The notes below the pieces were generated by a model. That model was not told the origin of the DNA. It searched no databases and saw nothing but the letters and a program-made list of their open reading frames with translations. Positions 26,767 to 34,169 of a stretch of DNA of 64,000 nt are shown piece after piece. The position numbers and the translations under genes are program-made. Source of the DNA: Ralstonia mannitolilytica (lineage in GTDB: Bacteria > Pseudomonadota > Gammaproteobacteria > Burkholderiales > Burkholderiaceae); NCBI RefSeq assembly GCF_905397375.1, contig NZ_CAJPVG010000009.1:62001-126000 (forward strand). The letters are read 5' to 3'. Each line of letters begins with the position of its first letter. The first letter of the stretch is position 1.

Positions 26767-26870
26767 GCCGCGTTTTCTCCACTTATCGTTGACGACTCCC
26801 CAACGAAGTAACGGCGAGGGACGTGTCTTCTTGAGTGGTGCCGGCCCGCGGGCAGTGTGCGGCGTTACGC

Positions 26871-26899
26871 AAAAAAGAAGCGCCGGCTTGCACCGGCGC
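26871..26899 (-). terminator. Intrinsic terminator of the DUF2147 gene
   Basis: On the minus strand a 7-bp stem (arms at 26893-26899 and 26880-26886, GCGCCGG/CCGGCGC) is followed by TTC and then a six-T run (plus-strand A-run at 26871-26876). It lies about 65 bases past the DUF2147 stop, between that gene and the chemoreceptor gene. Confidence 0.85.
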
Positions 26900-26963
26900 C
26901 GAAGAGACGGCGCCCCGTACAGGGTGCCGCCGCGCGTTGAGGCTCTGCGTTATCGGGCCGAGG

Positions 26964-27419
26964 TCATTGCTCGCGGACCCACGTCTGCGTGCGGCCCAGC
27001 AGGCTGATGCCGAGGAAGCCGCGCACGTTGAGCTTCTTGCCGTCGTCGGCCAGCGACATCTTGGCGTTGTAGACCTTGCCGTTTTCCGGATCGAGGATGT
27101 TGCCGCCCGACCATTCGTTCTCACCGGTCTTCTTCAGGTCCTTCAAGATGGTCAGGCCGACGATCGGCTGGTCCTTGCGGTCATCGGTGCACTTGGTGCA
27201 GGTCTTGTTCTCGTCGCCCGGCACCAGGATCTTGGTGACCTTGCCCGTGAACACGCCGTTGTTCTCGACAATCGTCACTTCGCCCTTCTGCTTGCCGGTG
27301 TTGTCGTCGATGGTCTTCCAGGTGCCGGCGGGCGTGGCCTGGGCGAAGGCGCTGCCTGCCGCCAGTGCGAGGGCGAGTGCGCCTGCCAGGCGTGCGAGAG
27401 AGTGGGGGGTGCGTTGCAT
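26964..27419 (-). CDS. DUF2147 domain-containing secreted protein
   Basis: A 151-residue periplasmic protein with a Sec signal peptide (residues 1-26, cut after AFA). The mature part begins TPAGTWKTIDDNTGKQKGEV, the start of the DUF2147 beta-barrel, and continues with ILDPENGKVYNAKMSL and LNVRGFLGISLLGRTQTW, both strongly characteristic. A CTKCTDD motif may form a disulfide. The molecular function of the family is not established. An AAGGAG ribosome site precedes the ATG, and the gene has its own terminator. Confidence 0.88.
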   Translation of the reverse strand: MQRTPHSLARLAGALALALAAGSAFAQATPAGTWKTIDDNTGKQKGEVTIVENNGVFTGKVTKILVPGDENKTCTKCTDDRKDQPIVGLTILKDLKKTGENEWSGGNILDPENGKVYNAKMSLADDGKKLNVRGFLGISLLGRTQTWVREQ

Positions 27420-27481
27420 TGTGGCGTCTCCTTGTCAGCTTAAAAAGAATCGGTGAGGCAGATCAGTGCGCGGGCACGGGG

Positions 27482-28624
27482 TCAGTGTGTGCCCAGCGCA
27501 CCGGTCAGGGGTGACAGCGGATTGCTGCCGGTGCCGCCGGCGGCGTTCGTGACGCCGCCCAGCGCATTGGTGATGGGCGCGAGCGGGTTGCTGCCGCCAG
27601 CACCGCCGGTCAGCGCGCTCGTCACCGATGCAAGAGGATTGCCGCCACTGCCGGAGAGCGCACCCGTCACCGGGGCCAGCGGGTTGCTGCCGCCGCCCAG
27701 GCCACCGCCCAATGCGCTCGTGATCGGCGCCAGCGGATTCGTCGAGCCGCCGCTGCCGCCATTGACGAGACCGCCGGCGCTGGCCACCGTGGCACCCACT
27801 GCGCCGGCGACGCCGCCAACATCACGCGTGAGCGGGTTGCCGCCTGCCGCGCCGACTTGCGCACCGGCGCTCTGCAAGCCGCCGCCCACGGTGTTCAGCG
27901 CGCCCGCCAGCGGGCCGCCGAGCATGGTGGCGCTGCCCACCGCCTGCGTACCCTGCACGATCTGCGACGACAGCGGCACGATGGCGTTGCTCGCCTGCTG
28001 CGTAACCTGCTGCACCGGGCCGCTCGACGTGCCGATCGTCACGAGGCCGCCCGCACCCTGCAGTACCTGGCCCAGCGCGGAGACCCCGCTCCCCACCGGC
28101 GACGTCACCGGGTTCAGCGGCGCAAGCGGGCTGCCTGCCGCACCCAGGTCGCTCACGGTCTGGCCCGCATAGCCGACCGTCACCCCGGTCGAGCGGATCA
28201 CGTCGCCCGAGCTTTGCACCGTGGTGCCGACCGGGTCCGGCGTCGAACCGATCTTGCCGAGTCCGCTGCCGATGCCGTTGCCCAGCACCTGCACGGTGTT
28301 GCCCGCGGAGGTGACTGTCGCGCCCAGATCCTTCTGCGCGGCCGTGCCGCCGATGACGGGTACCGACGCCGTGCCGATCGTCGTGCCCAGGTCGCTGACC
28401 GTCTTGCCCGTCTGCGTGACGACGTTGCCGCCGTTGCTTGCCACGTTGCGCACCGGCACGGCGCCCGGATCGTTGTTGGCCGTCGATGCCGGTGTGGTGT
28501 CGCCGTTCGGGTTGCCGCCCGATGCGCAGCCCGCCAGTGTCAGCACGGCCAGCGCGGCCGCAGCCAGCAGCGTGCGCGACGACGAAACGGTGAAAGAAGC
28601 GTGGAGCGGGTTTTGAATCTTCAT
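27482..28624 (-). CDS. Glycine-rich repeat lipoprotein A
   Basis: A 380-residue lipoprotein. The signal peptide ends with lipobox LTLAGC followed by ASGGNPN. The body is made of Gly, Ser, Thr, Ala and Val with recurring phrases such as TVSDLG and GNTVQVLG. The last 87 residues hold five imperfect repeats of the type NPLAPITSALGG (spacing 16-22 residues). Such proteins are often labelled collagen-like in Burkholderiales, but I see no continuous Gly-X-Y triplets, so that label is doubtful. I chose the ATG at 28624 because it has a strong AAGGAGA ribosome site. It sits 137 bases downstream of a second protein of the same style. Confidence 0.75.
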   Translation of the reverse strand: MKIQNPLHASFTVSSSRTLLAAAALAVLTLAGCASGGNPNGDTTPASTANNDPGAVPVRNVASNGGNVVTQTGKTVSDLGTTIGTASVPVIGGTAAQKDLGATVTSAGNTVQVLGNGIGSGLGKIGSTPDPVGTTVQSSGDVIRSTGVTVGYAGQTVSDLGAAGSPLAPLNPVTSPVGSGVSALGQVLQGAGGLVTIGTSSGPVQQVTQQASNAIVPLSSQIVQGTQAVGSATMLGGPLAGALNTVGGGLQSAGAQVGAAGGNPLTRDVGGVAGAVGATVASAGGLVNGGSGGSTNPLAPITSALGGGLGGGSNPLAPVTGALSGSGGNPLASVTSALTGGAGGSNPLAPITNALGGVTNAAGGTGSNPLSPLTGALGTH

Positions 28625-28761
28625 GGTGAGTCTCCTTGTAAGCGCGGCCCGTACCGCGTAGTCACCGCCGGGGCCGGAAGAACGCGCGTCTGGCGTCCAG
28701 CGGGTCGCATCCGTCTGCGTTTGCTGCCGAATGCAAAGAAAGTTGTTCCAACGTTGCGACA

Positions 28762-29553
28762 TCAACGGTGCGCCGCCGATGTCACCCCCGACAACACGCC
28801 GCCGACCAGCCCGCCGACTGCGCTGCCGATGCCGCCCAGCCCGCCGGGCGGATTGCTCGCCGTCGTACCGCCCGGGCTTGCGGTGCCTGCACCGGACAGG
28901 CCGGACGTGAGCGAGCCGATGGTCGTGCTGATCGGGGCGAGCGCACCGCTCAGTGCGCCGCCCGTCGTGCTGCTGCCTGCCGAAGGCCCGGCTGGCGTCG
29001 CGATCGTCGACAAGCCGCTGGTGAGCGTGCCGAGCGCGCTGACCGTGTTGCCCAGCGTCGACACCAGCGCATCACCCTTGCTGGCTGCGGCGATCGTGCG
29101 GCCCTCGCTCCCGAGCACGCCGCCCAGCGTCGTCAGCACGTTGCCGATCGGTGTGCCGAGGCCGGTGGCGGCGCCCAGCGTTTGCGTGGCCGATGTCAGC
29201 GTGGCGGTGAGCGGCACGATGGCCGTGACGGTGGTCGTCGTCAGCTGTTCGACGCGGCCGGTGAGCGGCGTCACCGGTGCATTGCTGCCCGATCCGGTTC
29301 CGCCCGATGCGCTGCCGCCGCCATCGGACCACGTCGGTGAACCCGACGCCGTGACGCTTGGCTTGGAGGACGCATCACTGCCACCGCCGAGCGACGCGCC
29401 CATGTCGCCGCTGCCGGAATTCGCGCACGCCGCCAGCGTCGCGAACGAGGCAGTCGCCACCACGCGCGGCATCCAGCGCAACGTAGCTTGGGTCTGCGGG
29501 GAAACCCCACGCTTCGGTGGGTTCGATGTCGACAAGCACGCTCGAACACGCAT
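28762..29553 (-). CDS. Glycine-rich repeat lipoprotein B
   Basis: A 263-residue protein of the same composition as its downstream neighbour. After an atypically long N-region (about 28 residues) comes MPRVVATASFATLAAC, a signal peptide with lipobox. The body repeats motifs such as TQTLGAATGLGTPIG, VLTTLGGVLG and GNTVSALGTLTSGLST, and ends with GGLGGIGSAVGGLVGGVLSG. I chose the ATG at 29553 because a TGGAGG ribosome site lies 7 bases before it; the ATG at 29472 would give a normal-length signal peptide but lacks one. A surface or matrix role is inferred from composition. Confidence 0.65.
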   Translation of the reverse strand: MRVRACLSTSNPPKRGVSPQTQATLRWMPRVVATASFATLAACANSGSGDMGASLGGGSDASSKPSVTASGSPTWSDGGGSASGGTGSGSNAPVTPLTGRVEQLTTTTVTAIVPLTATLTSATQTLGAATGLGTPIGNVLTTLGGVLGSEGRTIAAASKGDALVSTLGNTVSALGTLTSGLSTIATPAGPSAGSSTTGGALSGALAPISTTIGSLTSGLSGAGTASPGGTTASNPPGGLGGIGSAVGGLVGGVLSGVTSAAHR

Positions 29554-31300
29554 CTTGTGCCTCCACTGCTCGAACCTGCCCACGCTCGCTGCATCACCGC
29601 TGCGGCGGATGGCGGGCAGATTCCCAGAACGCTTCAGTTGGACCCCTGTGTCTTGCGCTCTTTGTTCATCGGGTGTGCCGTCGCCCAGTGTGCGAGGCGA
29701 GTGACGGCCGCCCTGGTCTTGTGGACCACGCGCAGGTCCACGCCACGCCGCGCGATCGATGCCGTGCTGACGTGGTGAGCGGATCGTGGAGTGAAACCGA
29801 ATGACATGACAATCAGCGCCAACCTGACGCGCCGATATGCGGTTGCAGCATTTCAAACGGATGGCCCGCCCCAGAGCAAAGTGGAAAGCCGGTCTTCGGA
29901 AATCCGCCGTGCAGCAAAAACCGCCCAGGAATGCCCGTAGAGCAATTCTTCTATCGTCGTAAAACAGCCCCGTTTCAAACGCAGTTGCACACGGTTTTCA
30001 GTCGTTGCTGAACACGGTTTCCGATGGGCCGCGGGTTCTGCGGGCGAGCGTCGGCCATGCCGGCGTCGACGCTGTGCGGAACATGCACGGCGACGACGTG
30101 CGTGTCCGCTGTCGTCATGCATCGGCATGCAGGCAGACGGTGTTTGCATCATCGATGCGCGCACGTCGTTCCATCCGAGGTTCGATATCGCCTGCGCGCG
30201 GCACGCGATTTGCGCCACGTGCACGCATGTCGCCGAGGATCGCCATCTCGGGGCTCGCGTGTCTCGTGCGCAAGTGCGTGTGCGATGTCGAAAGACACGT
30301 TCGACACGTCGATGCGCGCGCGTCGATGGCATCGACCGCGCGTGCGCGCGAAGAGAATTCGCGCGCGCTGTCGCATCTACGCATCGTTTTTTTCTGGCGT
30401 GCATCGCAGCGTTCGCGTGTCGCCGCGCGTGTCGATGACGCTGCCGCCATCAGGTGCGTGTCTGCTCGCGACGCGCACGCATGCAGTAGCGTGTGTCGCC
30501 GTAAACCGGCATGAACACTGGCTTCGCGGGCCGCGTGTGTGAGTGCGAAGCAACGCATTCACACGATGCTACGACGCAAGAAAATGCGCATGCGCCGGGC
30601 CACTGAACCTGCATGCACGATCCCGAGCGGAGCGACGCACAGACGCAGCGCAATCCTTCACCAAAACTCGCCGCGCTTTTTGCATAAATCTCTTAACATC
30701 ACCGCGCAAACGAATTATGATTCGCCTTGACAAGACGTTGACTTCGATGCAAGGAAGCTTCGCGCGATCAACGACGATGAACTTCCAAGCGGCAGTTGAA
30801 AGGTAGTCGAGGAGCGTAACCACTTTGATGCACGCCACGCCGACAGGGCTGTTCGAACTCGGTGCCGTCTCTGCGATCCCCCCGTCGGGATGGGCGTACT
30901 ACCCCCAAAAGAAAACGCGCGCTCTCCAGATTTTCGCTGTCCGTAAAACCGCCCTGCGAGCGGCTTTGCGATCCACACAGCGATTCGCGCAAGATCAGAT
31001 TTCGACCGGTGTGGCCACGATGCCCCGGTCCTCTCAGTTGATGAAGACTCGCCGGATGCCGCATGTCCGGCCGGCTGCGGCTGCTCGCATGCGCGCGCCC
31101 GAGGCGTGCAATTTGCCGCATGCATCGTCGGCGTGCGTCGCGGGTCTTCCTACCGAATTCATTAGCGTGCGACTGCAGTCTGGTGGCGCGCCGATGAATC
31201 GCTCGCTCGGTTGGTCTGGCGATGCCCTTGCATCGTGGGATCGGGCCGGTCGGGTTGCTCAATCTCGATAGTTCGATACCCAATCTTGAAGGAGTTTCCC
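29554..31300. other. 1.75-kb ORF-poor spacer rich in inverted repeats
   Basis: No reading frame here looks like a protein: the open frames are Arg/Cys/His-rich in every phase and lack ribosome sites. Between about 30,060 and 30,560 the sequence is crowded with CGTG, GCGCGC, GCATGC and TCGA motifs and small dyads (30286-30306, 30322-30336 and 30344-30366). The part from 30,650 to 30,800 is less GC-rich. A small hairpin at 30945-30967 with A and T flanks could be a terminator in either direction. The left end must hold the promoter of the repeat lipoprotein gene, and the right end that of the histone-like gene. The rest has no assigned function. Confidence 0.55.
30286..30366. repeat. Cluster of three inverted repeats
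   Basis: Three dyads lie within 81 bases: TGTCGAA (30286-30292) with TTCGACA (30300-30306); GTCGATG-G-CATCGAC (30322-30336), a near-perfect palindrome; and GCGCGCGAA (30344-30352) with TTCGCGCGC (30358-30366) around GAGAA. A seven-T run follows at about 30387. The alternating purine-pyrimidine sequence is also the kind that can adopt Z-DNA. The cluster may be a structured RNA, protein-binding sites or chance in a CG-rich tract. Confidence 0.45.
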
Positions 31301-31879
31301 ATGGCAACTGCTGCTAAGAAGAAACCGGCCGCCAAGGCCCCGGCCAAGAAGGCCGCTGCAAAGAAGGCTCCGGCCGCCAAGAAGGCTGCTGCGAAGAAGG
31401 CCGCTCCGGCCGCCAAGAAGGCTCCGGCCAAGAAGGCCGCGGCTAAGAAGGTCGCCGCCAAGAAGGCACCTGCCAAGAAGGCCGCAGTGAAGAAGGTTGC
31501 TGCCAAGAAGGCACCCGCCAAGAAGGCCGCAGTGAAGAAGGTTGCTGCCAAGAAGGCGCCCGCCAAGAAGGCCGCAGTGAAGAAGGTTGCTGCCAAGAAG
31601 GCGCCCGCCAAGAAGGCCGCAACCAAGAAGGTTGCTGCCAAGAAAGCACCTGCCAAGAAGGCTGCTGCGAAGAAGGCTCCGGCTGCGAAGAAGGCCGCTG
31701 CTGCGAAGAAGCCCGCTGCGAAGAAGGCTGCTGCCAAGCCTGCTGCGAAGAAGGCTCCGGCGAAGAAGGCTGTCGCCAAGCCTGCTGCTGCACCGGTCGC
31801 TGCACCTGCTGCACCCGCTGCCAAGACCGCGCTGAACCCGGCTGCGGCATGGCCGTTCCCGACCGGCAACCGTCCGTAA
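31301..31879 (+). CDS. Histone H1-like Ala/Lys-rich repeat protein
   Basis: A 192-residue, extremely basic protein built almost only of Ala, Lys, Pro and Val in KKAPAKKAA-type blocks, like the C-terminal domain of eukaryotic H1 and bacterial HctB/AlgP-type nucleoid proteins. Such proteins bind and condense DNA without sequence specificity. The centre contains five 15-residue units encoded by 45-bp DNA repeats. The last 30 residues change to Pro/Ala and end AAWPFPTGNRP, a probably non-DNA-binding tail. The ATG at 31301 has a GAAGGAG ribosome site. It is monocistronic, with a terminator at 31984-32018. Confidence 0.88.
   Translation: MATAAKKKPAAKAPAKKAAAKKAPAAKKAAAKKAAPAAKKAPAKKAAAKKVAAKKAPAKKAAVKKVAAKKAPAKKAAVKKVAAKKAPAKKAAVKKVAAKKAPAKKAATKKVAAKKAPAKKAAAKKAPAAKKAAAAKKPAAKKAAAKPAAKKAPAKKAVAKPAAAPVAAPAAPAAKTALNPAAAWPFPTGNRP
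31445..31669 (+). repeat. 45-bp in-frame tandem repeats in the histone-like gene
   Basis: Five consecutive 45-bp units start at 31445, 31490, 31535, 31580 and 31625, each encoding KKVAAKKAPAKKAAV or a close variant. The first four are nearly identical and the fifth has diverged (GCTGCG ending, AAAGCACC). Such in-frame repeats are prone to copy-number change by slippage or recombination, so protein length is expected to vary among strains. Confidence 0.9.
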
Positions 31880-31983
31880 GTCATTCTTGCGACGGTGATC
31901 CTTCGGGACCACAGCGGCGCGCATGCCGCGCCCACCTGACCGGATACCGCGTATCTGGTCCGCAAGACCAGGTGTCTTGCACC

Positions 31984-32018
31984 GCCCGCCGATCGGCTCA
32001 CGCCCCGGCGGGCTTTTT
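31984..32018 (+). terminator. Intrinsic terminator of the histone-like gene
   Basis: An 8-bp stem (GCCCGCCG, 31984-31991, with CGGCGGGC, 32006-32013) has a 14-base loop and is followed by five Ts. It lies about 105 bases after the stop codon. Confidence 0.75.
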
Positions 32019-32047
32019 CATGTCTGCGCGATCGACGCGGCAGGCGT

Positions 32048-32080
32048 AAAAAAACCGCACCGGCGCAATGCCGATGCGGT
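32048..32080 (-). terminator. Intrinsic terminator of the glycine-zipper lipoprotein gene
   Basis: On the minus strand ACCGCATCGGC pairs with GCCGGTGCGGT (one T-G pair) around a short loop and runs into seven Ts (plus-strand A-run 32048-32054). It lies 35 bases past the stop of the 32116-32583 gene. Confidence 0.88.
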
Positions 32081-32115
32081 CTTTTCCAATGCCGGCCGAA
32101 GCGGCTCTCGATCGT

Positions 32116-32583
32116 TCAGTGCGTCACGCGGGTCACGCCGCCCGACGACAGCAGGCGCACGCGCTCGCCGGGGCGGAAGGCCTCGTCGGCGTCTTGGGTG
32201 ATGGCGCGGTATTCGCCGTTGTCGAGCTTGACGGTGATCTCGAGGCCGGGGCGCTTGTTCGCCTGGTTCTCGATGGCGCTGCCCGCGACGCCGCCCAGGA
32301 TGGCGCCCAGTACGCCCGCCGCCACAGAGCCGTTGCCGCGCCCGATGGCCGCTGCCGAACCGATGCCGCCGATCGCGCCCCCGGCGATGGTGCCGACGCC
32401 TGTGGCTTCGCGGTCGATCACGACGTTGCGCACGGAATCCACCGTGCCGAAGCGCACCGTCTGTTCGCGTTGCGCCTGCGCCCCGGTGTACGCACTGTTG
32501 GAGTTGGTGCCCATGGCGCAGCCCTGCAGGCCGAGCGCGGCGACCAGCAAGGTCGCAGCACCGATGCGATAGATGGGTTTCAT
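32116..32583 (-). CDS. Glycine-zipper outer-membrane lipoprotein (SlyB/Pcp-like)
   Basis: A 155-residue lipoprotein. The signal peptide ends in lipobox LGLQGC followed by AMGTNSN. The middle has a glycine-zipper membrane hairpin (GTIAGGAIGGIGSAAAIG and VAAGVLGAILGGVAGSAIE), followed by a small C-terminal beta domain (EITVKLDNGEYRAITQ, FRPGERVRLLSSGGVTRV). This is the layout of SlyB/PCP-type envelope lipoproteins, which stabilise outer-membrane complexes under stress in other bacteria. It is 9 bases downstream of the kinase gene and probably cotranscribed. Confidence 0.85.
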   Translation of the reverse strand: MKPIYRIGAATLLVAALGLQGCAMGTNSNSAYTGAQAQREQTVRFGTVDSVRNVVIDREATGVGTIAGGAIGGIGSAAAIGRGNGSVAAGVLGAILGGVAGSAIENQANKRPGLEITVKLDNGEYRAITQDADEAFRPGERVRLLSSGGVTRVTH

Positions 32584-32592
32584 GTTCGTTCC

Positions 32593-33528
32593 TTATTGAT
32601 ACCGGTACCCGAAAGCGGACTCAAAGCGCCGGGCGATTTCGTCGACGGGCAGGCCGTGATTCTGCGGGCCTTGGCAGGCGATCTTGATCGAGCCCATCAG
32701 GCTGGCGAGGCGGCCGGTGGTCTCCCAGTCCAGGCCGTTCTCGATACCGTACAGCAGCCCACCGCGGAAGGCGTCGCCGCAGCCGGTCGGGTCGACCACA
32801 CGCTCGGCCGGCACGACTGGAATAGTGTACTGCTTGCCGCCGGCGTGAATCTCCGCCCCTTCTTCCCCGCGCGTGACGATGAAGGCCTCGACGCGCTGCG
32901 CAAGCTCCGTCGCACTGTAGCCCGTACGTGACAGCATGACCTGCGCTTCGTAGTCATTGACCACCACGTAGGTAGCGAGTTCAACGAAGCGGCGCAGGTC
33001 GGCGCCATCAAACAGCGGCATCGCCTGGCCCAGATCGAAGATGAATGGCACGCCCGCTTCGGCGAACTGGGTGGCGTGGTGCAGCATCCCGTCGCGGCTG
33101 TCGGGGCCGACCAGGCCGAGCCGGGCGGGCAGCGCATCCTTGACCGAATTGACGCTCGACTGGCTCATCGCGCCTGGGTGGAACGCGGTGATCTGGTTGT
33201 TGTCGCGGTCGGTGGTGATCATGGCTTGCGCCGTGAAGGTGTCCGGGATCTCCGTGATGTACTTGGTGGAGATGCCGAGCTTCTTCAGGTAGTCCAGATA
33301 GGGGCCTGCGTCCTGGCCGACGGTGCCCATGATGATGGGCTCGCCGCCGAGCAGCTTGAGCGTGTAGGCGATGTTGCCTGCGCAGCCACCGAACTCGCGG
33401 CGCATGCTGGGCACGAGGAAGGAGACGTTCAGGATGTGGATCTTGTCGGGCAGGATGTGTTCGCGGAAGTGTCCGTCGAACGTCATGATGGTGTCGTAGG
33501 CGACCGAGCCGCAGATCACGCTGGCCAT
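32593..33528 (-). CDS. PfkB-family carbohydrate/nucleoside kinase
   Basis: A 311-residue ribokinase-like enzyme. The substrate-side motif GGCAGNIAYTLKLLGG lies near residues 47-62, and the C-terminal PfkB signature DPTGCGDAFRGGLLYG holds the catalytic Asp and anion hole. In family trees, bacterial proteins of this length with GCAGNIAYTL are often labelled adenosine kinase or sugar kinase; I cannot tell the substrate by eye. The start MASVICGSVAYDTIM is family-typical. The lipoprotein gene follows after 9 bases. Confidence 0.82.
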   Translation of the reverse strand: MASVICGSVAYDTIMTFDGHFREHILPDKIHILNVSFLVPSMRREFGGCAGNIAYTLKLLGGEPIIMGTVGQDAGPYLDYLKKLGISTKYITEIPDTFTAQAMITTDRDNNQITAFHPGAMSQSSVNSVKDALPARLGLVGPDSRDGMLHHATQFAEAGVPFIFDLGQAMPLFDGADLRRFVELATYVVVNDYEAQVMLSRTGYSATELAQRVEAFIVTRGEEGAEIHAGGKQYTIPVVPAERVVDPTGCGDAFRGGLLYGIENGLDWETTGRLASLMGSIKIACQGPQNHGLPVDEIARRFESAFGYRYQ

Positions 33529-33621
33529 ATTGAGAGGGCTCCAGATATGAACGCGGCCGCCCCAGTGGACGGCCGTGTGATGGACGAGAGACCGGTGGCC
33601 GGTCCCGCAACAGTTTGCAGC

Positions 33622-34122
33622 TTACTTCAGCGCGGCCAGGGCAGCGTCGTAGTCCGGCTCTTCCTTGATCTCGGGCACGAGCTGCGAATACAGGACGGTG
33701 TCGTCGGCATCGAGCACGACCACGGCGCGTGCGGTCACGCCGGCCAGCGGGCCCGACGTGATGTCGACGCCGTATGCTTGCTTGAAACCCTTGTCGCGGA
33801 AGGTGGACAGCGGCTTGACGTTGGCGATGCCCTCGGTCGTGCAGAAGCGGCCGGCGGCGAACGGCAGGTCGGCCGAGATGGACAGCACGACCGTGTTGTC
33901 GAGCTTGGCAGCGGCTTCGTTGAACTTGCGCGTGGAGGTGGCGCACACCGGGGTGTCCAGGCTCGGCACGATGTTCAGGACCTTGCGCTTGCCGGCAAAG
34001 TCAGCCAGCGACACGTCCTTCAGATCTGCGCCGACCAGCGTGAATGCCGGGGCCTTGTCGCCCTTCGCCGGGAATTTGCCGCCGACTTCGATCGGGTTGC
34101 CGCCAAGGGTCACGTTTGCCAT
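33622..34122 (-). CDS. tpx: Thiol peroxidase Tpx
   Basis: A 166-residue atypical 2-Cys peroxiredoxin that reduces hydrogen peroxide and lipid hydroperoxides with thioredoxin as electron donor. The peroxidatic cysteine is C60 (PSLDTPVCATST) and the resolving cysteine C94 (GRFCTTEGI), matching C61 and C95 of E. coli Tpx. N-terminal VTLGGNPIEVGGKFP is diagnostic. It is not obviously coupled to its neighbours (93 and 47 bases away). No OxyR-type site was recognised upstream. Confidence 0.95.
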   Translation of the reverse strand: MANVTLGGNPIEVGGKFPAKGDKAPAFTLVGADLKDVSLADFAGKRKVLNIVPSLDTPVCATSTRKFNEAAAKLDNTVVLSISADLPFAAGRFCTTEGIANVKPLSTFRDKGFKQAYGVDITSGPLAGVTARAVVVLDADDTVLYSQLVPEIKEEPDYDAALAALK

Positions 34123-34169
34123 GGTGTGCTGCTCCTTCGTGTTGATACGTGTTGGGGTGAATCAGGAAT

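Noticed and set aside
30005..30562. Several Arg/Cys/His-rich open frames of 60-180 residues in the spacer
   Set aside because: All six phases give similar composition, none has a ribosome site, and none shows a domain, so they are taken as by-products of CG-rich sequence.
31445..31669. Regular 45-bp repeats that could suggest a CRISPR array
   Set aside because: There are no unique spacers between units, the repeats are in frame and encode the Ala/Lys blocks of the histone-like protein, and no cas gene is present.
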